From Siminovitchia sediminis (GTDB lineage: Bacteria; Bacillota; Bacilli; Bacillales; Bacillaceae_C), in NCBI RefSeq assembly GCF_042680885.1, contig NZ_JBHUEO010000121.1, positions 1 through 64,000 on the forward strand: 64,000 bases of DNA. The letters run 5' to 3'. Under the pieces are notes generated by a model. The model worked only from the letters and a program-made list of their open reading frames with translations, did no database searches and had not been told where the DNA came from. Below are positions 35,253 through 43,856 of the stretch, one piece after another (the first letter of the stretch is position 1; every line of letters begins with the position of its first letter). Both the position numbers and the translations under genes were made by a program.

Positions 35253-36749
35253 TTATAGCTTTAACATCCCTCTTGCTTCATCAGAGTCTAAGAAGCCATG
35301 AAACTTTTTAATCACAGAAGCAGATTGTGGAGGTGTACACAGACTAACGACTACAAACACTATAACATTGATGAGAAGTGCCCAAAAACCAGCCATCATA
35401 TCAAACAAGGCAATGTCACCGAGAGTAAACCAAACCATGATGATTGTTCCTATTATGAAGCCTGACAACGCACCAGCTTTTGTAGCTCTCGGCCAGAACA
35501 ACGCGCCGATGAGCATCGGGAATATTTGCGCCATTCCTCCTGTGGCAAGGGCAATTAACATGGCGAGCAACGGCGGTTTTTCGATGGCAGCATAAAATGA
35601 AAAGATAAAAATAACGAGTATTGCAATTCTGCTGATGGTTACCAAATTTTTATCATTGGCTTTTTTACTCATCGTTTGGTATACATCTCTTGTAATCAAA
35701 GCGCTTGCTGAATGAAGCTGAGAGTTTGCAGTAGAAAGGATAGCAGCTAACCCGCCTGCACAAACTATCGCAGCGAAAACGACAGGGGTATGTTCATACA
35801 GAAATCTTGGCAGTATTTCGTCCGGGAATTCAATTCCGGGAAATTCCGCTTTTGTTCCCAGACCAAACCAAATATAAGAAATATAAATCCAAATTAAATA
35901 TAGCGGGGATATCAGGGCAACCCATTTCAAGATTTTAATGGATCCCGCCGAAAACATCCTCATAATGACATGCGGTGCTGCAACACTTAAACCAATGGTA
36001 ATGATGACTGTCCATGAAAACGCCATGGGCAATGAAAAAAAGTTGGCATCTCCCGGAAGAATAAGCTGATTTGGGGTCTTTTCTGCAACAGTTAACCAGG
36101 TGCTGGCGGCACCGCCGTATAACTTATTTGTTAAGTACCAGCATCCGGCGACCATGGCCACAAACATAAATACGCCCATAAATATATCAGTCCATGCGAC
36201 GGATCGCATCCCGCCCAAGTAAACAAAAATTAACACTGCGAGTCCTGAAATCAAAGCTCCCCAAACATATGGAACTTCACCCATTGTGGCAAACTCGGTA
36301 ATCCATCCGGCACCCGCTAGCTGCAGTTGTATATAAGGAATGACAAATGCGGCTAAAATAATACCGGTCAAAATCTTGAGAAAATTACTTTGATAAAATT
36401 CCCCAAGTAAATCTCCCGGTGTCATAAAATTATATTTTTTTCCTAATAACCAAACCCTGCTTCCAATAAGGTAAAGTAAAATTCCGCCCAGCGTTTGAGT
36501 GTAGGGCCCAATCGCCCAGTAACTAATCCCATGTGCATATAGAAATCCACCTGTTCCGAGGAAGGCTGATGCGCTGTGGTAGGTCGCGGTATAGGTGAAA
36601 AATAGAGCGGCAAAGCCCAATGTCCTGCTGGCTACAAAAAAGTCTTCTGCGTTTTTATCCAGCTTTTTTGCCCAGCCAAATAATCCGATGGCCAGAACAA
36701 TAAAAGTAAATACGGATAATATAATAGTTGAAGTAAGTGCTGAAGACAT
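35253..36749 (-). CDS. Sodium:solute symporter family (SSS) transporter
   Basis: A 498-residue membrane protein with 13 predicted helices in the LeuT-like SSS fold. Signatures are DFFVASRTLG (helix 1-2 loop), TYTATYHSASAFLGTGGFLYAHGISYW, VYLGGMRSVAWTDIFMGVFMFVA, and CAGGLAAILSTANSQLHSASALITRDVY (helix 8, Na+-site region). Members import organic acids, sugars, amino acids or vitamins with Na+. It lies between the small DUF3311-like gene (15 nt upstream) and the cyclophilin-like gene (21 nt downstream), so it probably imports or handles the metabolite on which these proteins act. Confidence 0.92.
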   Translation of the reverse strand: MSSALTSTIILSVFTFIVLAIGLFGWAKKLDKNAEDFFVASRTLGFAALFFTYTATYHSASAFLGTGGFLYAHGISYWAIGPYTQTLGGILLYLIGSRVWLLGKKYNFMTPGDLLGEFYQSNFLKILTGIILAAFVIPYIQLQLAGAGWITEFATMGEVPYVWGALISGLAVLIFVYLGGMRSVAWTDIFMGVFMFVAMVAGCWYLTNKLYGGAASTWLTVAEKTPNQLILPGDANFFSLPMAFSWTVIITIGLSVAAPHVIMRMFSAGSIKILKWVALISPLYLIWIYISYIWFGLGTKAEFPGIEFPDEILPRFLYEHTPVVFAAIVCAGGLAAILSTANSQLHSASALITRDVYQTMSKKANDKNLVTISRIAILVIFIFSFYAAIEKPPLLAMLIALATGGMAQIFPMLIGALFWPRATKAGALSGFIIGTIIMVWFTLGDIALFDMMAGFWALLINVIVFVVVSLCTPPQSASVIKKFHGFLDSDEARGMLKL

Positions 36750-36764
36750 GGAAAGCTCCTCCTT

Positions 36765-37052
36765 TTAAACCCATAATTTAAATCCGGCATAAATGCCTGC
36801 GGCCAAGATAACATGAACCCAGAATGTTAACCAAACATAGGTAAACGGCATTCCAAATATAAAGGGATCAGCTGTATTGGCCCAAATCATTCCGGGATAC
36901 ACCATCAGGAATGCGATAACCACAATAGCTGTCAAAATCCGGCCAAGTGTAGTTCGAGGAAGCAGATAAGTATGTTTTTTTATCAGTTCCAATGCTTCTT
37001 CTTTATCGTCCTGCATCATGTCTTTGTTCGGGTCAGCCTTTTGTAGCGACAT
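36765..37052 (-). CDS. DUF3311-like small membrane partner of the symporter
   Basis: A 95-residue protein with a charged cytoplasmic N-terminus (~40 residues) and two hydrophobic helices (ILTAIVVIAFLMVYPGMIW and FTYVWLTFWVHVILAAGIYAGF). The segment NTADPFIFGMPFTYVWLTFW resembles the P-x-FG-P-F-x-Y-x-W motif of DUF3311 proteins, which are commonly encoded next to SSS transporters, as in B. subtilis yhjC-yhjB. Here too it is immediately upstream. It probably assists or modulates the symporter. The N-terminal extension is longer than in most relatives. Confidence 0.7.
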   Translation of the reverse strand: MSLQKADPNKDMMQDDKEEALELIKKHTYLLPRTTLGRILTAIVVIAFLMVYPGMIWANTADPFIFGMPFTYVWLTFWVHVILAAGIYAGFKLWV

Positions 37053-37072
37053 GTGTGTTGCTCCTTTCCAAG

Positions 37073-37435
37073 TTACTGTTCAAGAAGAAGGAATTTACGC
37101 CCAATAACTGCTTCAATTTTAAAATATCGGTCCAATTCTTTTTCACGGAAAATGTGGACCATGGAATTTACCGCATTAACATCTTTTACATTGTATAAAA
37201 AACATGCATGCCAGCCTAGACGCGGTAATTCACCTGCACTAAAAAGGTCCGCATCAATAGTGGCAATTAACTGTGCCTCTTGTTCTTTCCACTCGTGAAA
37301 TGCCTCTTGGAGAATAGGCAGTATTTCATCGTGTTTCTCCCTGCTTGTTGTTTCATACCATCCCCGTGTAGATTCAAAAAGAAAAATGACTCTTAGAGGC
37401 TCTGTTATTTTAGGATTTAAGACGTCTTTGTTCAC
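37073..37435 (-). CDS. Hypothetical protein heading the symporter operon
   Basis: A 120-residue soluble protein that I do not recognise with certainty. Its alternation RVIFLFESTRGWYETTSREKHDEILPILQEAFHEWKEQ / AQLIATIDADLFSAGE / GWHACFLYNVKDVNAVNSMVHIFRE suggests a small alpha+beta (ferredoxin-like or dimeric barrel) domain, similar in layout to IacB-type proteins. The start is a GTG with GGAGAGGGG just upstream. It is the first gene of the operon and lies 20 nt before the DUF3311-like gene. It could be an enzyme or ligand-binding accessory. Confidence 0.6.
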   Translation of the reverse strand: MNKDVLNPKITEPLRVIFLFESTRGWYETTSREKHDEILPILQEAFHEWKEQEAQLIATIDADLFSAGELPRLGWHACFLYNVKDVNAVNSMVHIFREKELDRYFKIEAVIGRKFLLLEQ

Positions 37436-37588
37436 GGTCTACCCCTCTCCTGCATATTTTGTCAATCATTCCGATACTGCCGGTTATCAACACCTCCGCC
37501 TGTTTTTTGTAATAATACTTTATATTTTCCATGAATTCTGTAAACTGTGATACAATTTATGAAAAATGAAACTAGGGGTAAAAAAGCG

Positions 37589-38296
37589 ATGAATATATTT
37601 GAACTTCCGTCTGATCTGCATAACTCTATTAAAAACTCACCTTGGTATTTTACTGATTCTGAAGATTGGTCCGAAGTTTTTAAAGATGCACCCGAACAGT
37701 CATTTAAAAAAAATCAAATCGTTTTTTGCCAGGAGGAAACTTTGAGTTTTGTTTATTTAGTGAAAGAGGGGAGGGTGAGGACCTCTATTTCGGATGATAA
37801 GGGGCAAGAGAAAACAGTACTGATTTATTCGGAAGGAACGATTATAGGAGGGGAGTCTGCCGTAATTAGGTCGCCTTATCTTGTTACGGCCATTACGAAT
37901 AACGACTGCAGGCTGGCCCGCATTCCCTATGAACGTTTTATCCAAAAAATTGAAGAGTCACACCGCTTAAGCATAAAAATGTCTCATTATTTAGCTGAAA
38001 TGTTCATGAGGGTGACATACCAATTAAAAGAGATTTCATTTTTAAATTCCGATGAAAGGGTTATAGCCCATTTATTAAAGTTAGCGGACAGGTTCGGTCG
38101 ACAAACGGAAGGAGGGGTGAAAATCTCTATTCCTTTTACACATCAAGAAATGGCAGATTTAATTGCCGTATCCAGAGTAAGTGTTTCAAGAATTATGAGT
38201 ATGTTAAGCAAGGAAGGCATCCTTGAAAGAAAGAACGGCTTCTTTTATATAAAAGACAAGGAAGCGCTGCTGAAAATTTATATGAGCAGCGAGTAG
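37589..38296 (+). CDS. Crp/Fnr-family transcriptional regulator
   Basis: A 235-residue regulator with an N-terminal cyclic-nucleotide-binding-type beta-barrel (~35-125, NQIVFCQEETLSFVYLVKEGRVRTS), a long dimerisation helix, and a C-terminal winged HTH (~180-215, FTHQEMADLIAVSRVSVSRIMSMLSKEGI). No N-terminal four-cysteine cluster is present, so it is not an oxygen-sensing FNR; the effector is unknown. I chose ATG 37589 because a TACAAT box at 37550-37555 would place the transcript start near 37562, after the earlier in-frame ATGs. It is divergent from the symporter operon. A TGTA-N8-TACA inverted motif at 37539-37554 between them is a candidate binding site. Confidence 0.85.
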   Translation: MNIFELPSDLHNSIKNSPWYFTDSEDWSEVFKDAPEQSFKKNQIVFCQEETLSFVYLVKEGRVRTSISDDKGQEKTVLIYSEGTIIGGESAVIRSPYLVTAITNNDCRLARIPYERFIQKIEESHRLSIKMSHYLAEMFMRVTYQLKEISFLNSDERVIAHLLKLADRFGRQTEGGVKISIPFTHQEMADLIAVSRVSVSRIMSMLSKEGILERKNGFFYIKDKEALLKIYMSSE

Positions 38297-38543
38297 GCTT
38301 TAGTGAGGTGACATGATGCGGCCGAAAAGAGGCGGGGACACTGGCGCTTCATCTGGATGAGGGTTCTGCTTGACTTTACCTTACATAGCTCCCTAATTGC
38401 TGTACTGGTGCATTGTGAGGGCCGTTAACCTCCCACCCTGTTGTTTTAGTCGTATATGATCTCGATTTTCTTTTAAGGGCACCCATGTCAGGACAACCAA
38501 TTGGCTTTCTTGGCATATTATATCAGGTTTGTAAGCTCATATT
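38297..38543. other. Intergenic stretch before the ectD promoter
   Basis: No gene, repeat or clear hairpin found. Confidence 0.4.
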
Positions 38544-38572
38544 TTCACACAATTTGGTAGATATGTTATAGT
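38544..38572 (+). promoter_or_regulatory. Probable sigma-A promoter of ectD
   Basis: TTCACA, 17-nt spacer, TATAGT. It leaves a ~185-nt leader before ectD that contains no obvious riboswitch. Confidence 0.5.
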
Positions 38573-38762
38573 GTGGTAGAAAGAGAGGTGGCAAGAATAT
38601 AGAATTTTTTGTTCTTATATCATGCCAAGGTCTTTTATCCGTAAGTACATACTGACACGGAGAATTCTTTGTGTAAACGGCAGACCGGGGCCAAATCGTT
38701 TGAGCTCGAAGGGAAAGAGGAATAGAGAAAGCCATTACTATCAATAAAGGAGTGTTTATTTG

Positions 38763-39656
38763 ATGACTTATGATCTATATCCTTCCAGAACGGGGAGCAG
38801 ACCATTTGTAACGAAGAGGCAGGATCCGGTAATTCATACTGAGAATCCATACGAGCAGAGCAGCCCTTTGTCTAAGGAGCAATTGGAAAGCTATGAGAAA
38901 AACGGCTTTCTGCTGCTGGACTCCTTTTTTTCGGAAGATGAGACAAGGAGCATGCGAAATGAAATTGAGGAAATGCGCAGGGAATACAGCGTGTCAGACA
39001 GAAAGGAAGTCATCCGCGAATTGGGAACGGATGAGGTCCGGTCTATTTTTGCACCGCATGAATTGAACAGGTATTTTAAAGATCTAGCGGATGATCAGAG
39101 ACTGCAGGATATTACACAGTTTTTGCTGGGCAGCGACGTGTATATTCACCAATCCCGTATTAATTATAAGGAAGGTTTCACCGGTAAAGAATTTTACTGG
39201 CACTCTGATTTTGAAACTTGGCACGTGGAGGACGGCATGCCGAGAATGAGAGCAGTCAGCGTCTCTGTTCTTCTGACGGACAACCATGTGTATAACGGGC
39301 CGGTGATGATGATCCCGGGTTCGCATATGCACTTTGTGTCGTGTGTTGGGGAAACACCGGAAAATCACTATGAAAAATCGTTGCAAAAACAGGAACTCGG
39401 CGTACCCGACAATGACAATTTGCGCTGGCTGGCGGATCAGGGCGGGATTTCCGTTCCGACAGGCAAAGCGGGTTCGATCCTGTTGTTTGAATGCAATACA
39501 ATGCACGGTTCAAACAGCAACATTACTCCCTATGGGCGGAACAATATTTTTCTCGTGTACAACAGTGTGAAAAACCGCTTGGTGGAGCCGTTTTCAGGAG
39601 GAAAGCCGCGTCCGGAATATATTGCGGCCAGACAGGGAATTCCGGTGGGTCAATGA
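38763..39656 (+). CDS. ectD: Ectoine hydroxylase EctD
   Basis: A 297-residue non-haem Fe(II)/2-oxoglutarate dioxygenase that converts the compatible solute ectoine to 5-hydroxyectoine. The sequence carries the EctD signature block DVYIHQSRINYKEGFTGKEF followed by YWHSDFETWHVEDGMPRMRA. The iron ligands are H147, D149 and H248 (NTMHGSNSN), and KNRLVEPFSGGKPRPEYIA closes the protein. AAGGAG lies 10 nt before the ATG; a TTG one codon upstream is an alternative. A strong terminator follows. ectABC are not in the window, so ectoine must be made from genes elsewhere or imported. This supports a salt-tolerant lifestyle. Confidence 0.95.
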   Translation: MTYDLYPSRTGSRPFVTKRQDPVIHTENPYEQSSPLSKEQLESYEKNGFLLLDSFFSEDETRSMRNEIEEMRREYSVSDRKEVIRELGTDEVRSIFAPHELNRYFKDLADDQRLQDITQFLLGSDVYIHQSRINYKEGFTGKEFYWHSDFETWHVEDGMPRMRAVSVSVLLTDNHVYNGPVMMIPGSHMHFVSCVGETPENHYEKSLQKQELGVPDNDNLRWLADQGGISVPTGKAGSILLFECNTMHGSNSNITPYGRNNIFLVYNSVKNRLVEPFSGGKPRPEYIAARQGIPVGQ

Positions 39657-39713
39657 ACTCCGGGATCATGATCCATCTCCAAGACGAAAAATGAAAAAAT
39701 AATAAATCAACAA

Positions 39714-39771
39714 GAAAATCCGAACGGATTCCATGTCTTCTGGAAGACATGGAATCAACGTTCGGATTTTC
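39714..39771 (+). terminator. Strong terminator after ectD
   Basis: Two nested stems: GAAAATCCGAAC/GTTCGGATTTTC enclosing ATTCCATGTCTTC/GAAGACATGGAAT, with T-rich ends on both strands. Confidence 0.88.
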
Positions 39772-40064
39772 CTTTGTCTATCATGGTTTTGTCCCCATTT
39801 TAAAGCCTGAGATGTGTTCCAAAATCGCTTTCATCAGCAACACAAATGGGAACAGTTTCAACTATGTGCATCTGCAGACGGTAAACGGATGAAACAGAGC
39901 GGGAAAAGAAGGGGAGACGGCTTTCCGTTACATCGTACGAACAAGTCCTTAAAAACTCCTAGCGCTTCAGGTATGTGAGGGTAATCATAAAGAAGGCTTG
40001 GTGCCGGCAGGATTAAAGGTTAGCTCCTGCCCGTTGGAGTTGGCCAAATTGCACCAAAAACATA

Positions 40065-40082
40065 CGGACCAGATACGGTCCG
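40065..40082 (-). terminator. Possible terminator of the MFS gene
   Basis: On the minus strand, CGGACC-GTATCT-GGTCCG followed by TATGTTTTT. It is 6 nt beyond the stop codon of the 40088-41284 gene. Confidence 0.55.
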
Positions 40083-40087
40083 CCGAT

Positions 40088-41284
40088 TCAAAAGCTTTCT
40101 ACTTCTTGTACGGCTTCTTTTGTTTTTTGCTTTTTCGTTCCGAACACCAGGAGCAGAATAATGACACTTCCGGTGATCAAACCGGAAATCAAATATATCG
40201 AAGGATAGCCGGAAGCCGCCGCAATGACACCAAACAAGTAAGATCCTAAGGCAATTCCGCCGTCAAAAAGTGTATAAAAGGTAGCTGTAGCATAACCGCT
40301 CCGAGCGATGTCTGTCGATTGAACAGCGAGTGTCTGCAAGCTGGGCACAAGGGAGCCATATCCTAGCCCAATGAATGCCCCCGCGGTCAGGAAGGTTAGA
40401 GCAGTATCTGTAAAAGCAAGCAATATCAGGCCTGTGATAAACAGGATCAAGCCTGGATATAAAATATAATGAGGCCCCTTTAAATCAAATATTCTTCCTG
40501 TAAAAGGCCTTGCCAGCAGCATGACTGCAGCAAATACAAAGAAAAAAGCACCGGTCCACTCAAGGAGATCTTTTCCTTGAGCATAAATCGACAGGTACGA
40601 CAGAACACTGGAGTAGGCCAAGCCGATCAGGCATGCCATAAAGGCAACAGGCATTGCTTTTTTTTCAAATAAATCACCTAACGACAGGTTTTTCTTTACT
40701 TTTGCAGATGTTTTTATTTGAGGAGAGGTCACCGTCAGTGCACACAACGTTCCAATAACCATTAACAGGCTGAGAACAACAAACAGCAGATCAAAGGAGA
40801 GCGCTTGGATCAGAGTCAAGGAAATCAGCGGGCCGAGCACAACCGCCAGGTTTGTCGACATGGCAAAATATCCGAGACCGGTACCCCGCCTAGCTGCAGG
40901 AACTGTATCCGCTGCAATTGATCCACAGGCGGTGGTTACTATGCTGAACCAGATTCCGTGGAAAAAGCGGAGGGCGAGCAGCCAGCCAAAGGGTTCAATA
41001 AAATAATACAAAACAGTACAGAGCAAAAATAAAATAAGGCTGAGCCAAAGCATTTTCCGCTTTCCTGCCAAGTCTAAAATTTTTCCCGTAAAAGGCCGCA
41101 CGACAATAGCAGAAAGCAGAAAGATCGACATGAGCAGTCCCGCTTCCTGATCGGTCTTTCCTAAAAGTCCTGTAGCATATAATGGTAGGGTTGCTGTTAA
41201 ACCATAAAAAACAATAAATACAGATAAATTCGTGCAAAATAAACTAATAAACGATTTCGTCCAAATAGCTTGGGATTTCGGCAA
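40088..41284 (-). CDS. MFS transporter (drug/metabolite efflux type)
   Basis: A 398-residue, 12-helix major facilitator. Motif A appears as RPFTGKILDLAGKRKMLW after helix 2 and is repeated as RPFTGRIFDLKGPHY after helix 8. The helix 4-5 region has GIWFSIVTTACGSIAADTVPAARRGTGLGYF, typical of exporters in the YfkF/arabinose-efflux-like group. The transported substrate is unknown. It is transcribed alone on the minus strand; the 960 nt upstream hold no gene but contain an unusual palindromic segment. Confidence 0.88.
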   Translation of the reverse strand: MPKSQAIWTKSFISLFCTNLSVFIVFYGLTATLPLYATGLLGKTDQEAGLLMSIFLLSAIVVRPFTGKILDLAGKRKMLWLSLILFLLCTVLYYFIEPFGWLLALRFFHGIWFSIVTTACGSIAADTVPAARRGTGLGYFAMSTNLAVVLGPLISLTLIQALSFDLLFVVLSLLMVIGTLCALTVTSPQIKTSAKVKKNLSLGDLFEKKAMPVAFMACLIGLAYSSVLSYLSIYAQGKDLLEWTGAFFFVFAAVMLLARPFTGRIFDLKGPHYILYPGLILFITGLILLAFTDTALTFLTAGAFIGLGYGSLVPSLQTLAVQSTDIARSGYATATFYTLFDGGIALGSYLFGVIAAASGYPSIYLISGLITGSVIILLLVFGTKKQKTKEAVQEVESF

Positions 41285-42244
41285 TCTATCATCTTCCTTC
41301 CAGTTCCAACCTCTTCAGAGGCTCCGGTATGGGAGCCTGATTATCACCATTTCTCTCAAAAGTTGTGATGGATTTTGCAAATGCGGGCAAACAGAATTTT
41401 TTTCAAATGGCCCACCACTTTCCCACGCCAATTGTGACTCGCATTTGATTAGGCTCCTACGGCCGCTTGCCATTATGAGAAATGGTGAGTGTTTCCACGG
41501 GTTTTTATATAAGATCATGCTGATAAAAGCAAAATAAAACTGTCCACTGGGAAGCGAACAGCCGATGACTATGCAAGGCAACATACACTTTGCTCACCAT
41601 TTCGTAAATCAGGGGAATGATGAAGTTGCCTCCAATATTTACATACGACTATACTATTATACTTCGAGACACGAAATATTGCAAATGGGGTTGGGGGAAG
41701 AAGAGTGATTCCACTCCTTTAAGAGAAATGGAGTCACATTAAGGCAGAAAAAGGTGGAATAGATATAGGAAGTGCTAATCAAGGGCAGTTCAATGCACCC
41801 AAATGAGAGTTTAATTCTGTAAAATGGGACCCTGGAAATGCTCCTGAATTAAGAGTTTATATACTAAAGCGGTGGCATAGAGTAGTTCAAAGCTGCCTAA
41901 TCGTCTGTCAACGAAGGAAAACGGGAGTCAAGAGTGTTAAGACAGAAATCGCCAATGGGTGCTTAAATGTATACACCGGCCCACGCCCCCTAAGAATTTT
42001 TCTGGTTCAAAATGCATATTGATGAATGAGCATACGGACGTCCTTTTAAGCAGATCTCCCAGCATATGTAAGCTATTGCCAGAAAAAAGAAGGATGACAG
42101 TGCGATCAGAGTGAAAAAGGGAGGAGAACCCTTTGAATCTTCCGGCTTCCAGTATTTAAACACTTTCCTATATTCGGAAATTTTGGTATAGTTAGCATAA
42201 TCCTGAAAGCACTTACATTAACAAAAACAAGGGGGCAATGATAC
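41285..42244. repeat. 960-nt gene-free stretch with nested inverted repeats (41324-41500)
   Basis: AGGCTCC-GGTATG-GGAGCCT (41326-41345) is a perfect hairpin. Downstream, CACCATTTCTC (41345-41355) is repeated inverted as GAGAAATGGTG (41479-41489), CAAATGCG (41379-41386) pairs with CGCATTTG (41441-41448), and AGGCTCC recurs at 41451. A further CTCACCATTTCG occurs near 41594. No T-box consensus or coding frame explains it; a small non-autonomous mobile element or a structured leader are options. From 41650 to 42170 nothing is recognisable. Confidence 0.5.
42173..42201 (+). promoter_or_regulatory. Possible promoter of the amino-acid ABC operon
   Basis: TTCGGA, 17-nt spacer, CATAAT, 44 nt upstream of the start codon. 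The -35 match is weak. Confidence 0.35.
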
Positions 42245-43069
42245 GTGCTGATTGTGAAACGAAGTCTTTGGGGAATTGTATTATTGACATTCATGGCAGT
42301 GCTGGGGGCTTGCGGCGGTGGAGGATCGGAGAGTACGGGCAGTGAGTCTGACAGCACTGAAAATGAAAGCAGCAGCGAGGAAGGTTTGAAAGATGTCTAT
42401 ACGGTAGCAAGCGACACTTCTTTTGTTCCGTTTGAGTTTAAAGAGGACGGAGAATATGTAGGCTTTGATATTGATCTGATCAATGCGATTGCAGATGAAG
42501 TAGGTTTTGACATTAAGCTCGAAACCACAAATTTTGATGGTATTATCCCTGGTTTGCAGACAGGGTCGTTTGATATGGCGATTGCGGGGATCACAATAAC
42601 AGAGGATCGCAAGAAAACCGTTGATTTCAGTGATCCATACTATGATGCAGGTCTTCGGATCGGTGTCGCTGTGGATAACAATGACATCAATGGGATCGAA
42701 GATCTGGAAGGAAAAACGGTAGCCACCAGACTTGGTTCAACGAGTGCAGATTATATTAAAGAAAATATTGAAGGAGCGGAAGCCAGCCAGTTTGAACAGC
42801 TCGACCAGGCGTACATGGCGGTTGAAAACGGGAGCGCTGACGCAATTCTCTATGATGCCCCGAACGTAGCTTACTATATTCAGACAAAGGGAAAAGACAG
42901 CTTAAAGCTGGTCGGCGATCTGTATCAGGCTGAGCAATACGGTATTGCCTTTGCAAAGGGCCAGGATGAGCTGGTAACAAAGGTCAACGAGGCCTTGGCT
43001 GCGTTAAAAGAGAATGGAAAGTATGATGAAATCTATGAAAAATGGTTTGGGGAAAGACCTGAATCATAG
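42245..43069 (+). CDS. Polar amino-acid ABC transporter, substrate-binding lipoprotein
   Basis: A 274-residue family 3 solute-binding protein. The signal peptide ends in lipobox LGAC (C near residue 23), followed by a flexible Gly/Ser/Glu linker. The binding domain shows FKEDGEYVGFDIDLINAIADEVGFDIKL, GIIPGLQTGSFDMAIAGITITEDRKKTVDFSDPYY and DLEGKTVATRLGSTSADYI, as in glutamine/arginine-binding proteins (GlnH/ArtP). The start is the GTG at 42245, with AAGGGGG 9 nt upstream. An intra-operon terminator follows, so this protein can be made in excess over permease and ATPase. Glutamine is the best guess for the ligand. Confidence 0.88.
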   Translation: MLIVKRSLWGIVLLTFMAVLGACGGGGSESTGSESDSTENESSSEEGLKDVYTVASDTSFVPFEFKEDGEYVGFDIDLINAIADEVGFDIKLETTNFDGIIPGLQTGSFDMAIAGITITEDRKKTVDFSDPYYDAGLRIGVAVDNNDINGIEDLEGKTVATRLGSTSADYIKENIEGAEASQFEQLDQAYMAVENGSADAILYDAPNVAYYIQTKGKDSLKLVGDLYQAEQYGIAFAKGQDELVTKVNEALAALKENGKYDEIYEKWFGERPES

Positions 43070-43074
43070 TTTTT

Positions 43075-43107
43075 AAAGGGTGTAACCTGACTTTGTTACA
43101 CCCTTTT
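43075..43107 (+). terminator. Hairpin between binding-protein and permease genes
   Basis: AAAGGGTGTAAC and GTTACACCCTTTT form a 12-bp stem with an 8-nt loop and a T4 tail. It probably causes partial termination so that the binding protein is over-expressed. Confidence 0.8.
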
Positions 43108-43193
43108 CCTGCTTGGACGGCAGGCTGCTTTCCGTGCTAAAGCGGGAGACTTTTCTTTACATTTACATACGTTTTAGTAATAGAGGTGAAACA

Positions 43194-43856
43194 ATGATTG
43201 GAAGATTTGATTGGGCGGGCGTCATCGACTTTCTGCCGGATCTCATGACAGGGTTGTATTACACGCTGCTTATTTCGGTCGTCGGATTATTCATCGGTTT
43301 TGCTCTGGGCGCCATCTTTGGAATTGGACGTGTAGCGAAAAATAAAATTTTCTATACCATCTCTTCCATATACGTGGAGGTCATTCGCGGGACTCCTGTT
43401 CTGGTTCAGGCTATTTGGATCTATTTTGCCCTGCCTTTAATTATCGGACAAAACCTGGAGTCCATTACGGCAGGTATTATTGTCATTGCCGTCAACTCCG
43501 GGGCTTATATTGCTGAAATTGTGCGGGGAGCGGTTCAGTCGGTCGACAAAGGGCAGATGGAGGCGGGACGTTCCCTGGGTCTCAGTCACCGGCAGACGAT
43601 GCTCTATATTATTTGGCCGCAGGCCTTTAAGCGCATGATTCCGCCCCTGGGAAACCAATTTATTATCAGTATCAAGGATACGTCGTTACTGTCGGTCATC
43701 CTCGTTCCGGAATTGATTTTCCAAGGGCGATTAATTGCAGCCAACCATTTTAACGCCGTTGAAATTTATACGACCGTAGCGCTATTTTATTTAGTCATAA
43801 CATTCAGCTTGTCGCTCATTTTACGTTTGCTTGAAAGAAGGTTGGAAATGTCATGA
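43194..43856 (+). CDS. Polar amino-acid ABC transporter, permease
   Basis: A 220-residue HisM-type inner membrane permease with five helices. The EAA loop reads GAVQSVDKGQMEAGRSLGLSHRQTMLYIIWPQAFKRMIPPLGNQFI (about residues 118-165) and docks the ATPase. ATG 43194 follows AGAGGTGA by 6 nt; a frame extending back to 43113 has no ribosome binding site. It overlaps the ATPase gene by 4 nt (ATGA). Only one permease gene is present, so it should act as a homodimer. Confidence 0.9.
   Translation: MIGRFDWAGVIDFLPDLMTGLYYTLLISVVGLFIGFALGAIFGIGRVAKNKIFYTISSIYVEVIRGTPVLVQAIWIYFALPLIIGQNLESITAGIIVIAVNSGAYIAEIVRGAVQSVDKGQMEAGRSLGLSHRQTMLYIIWPQAFKRMIPPLGNQFIISIKDTSLLSVILVPELIFQGRLIAANHFNAVEIYTTVALFYLVITFSLSLILRLLERRLEMS

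Noticed and set aside
41324..41500. T-box riboswitch upstream of the amino-acid transporter
   Set aside because: No AGGGTGG-type T-box sequence or terminator/antiterminator pair was found, and the segment is 750 nt from the gene.
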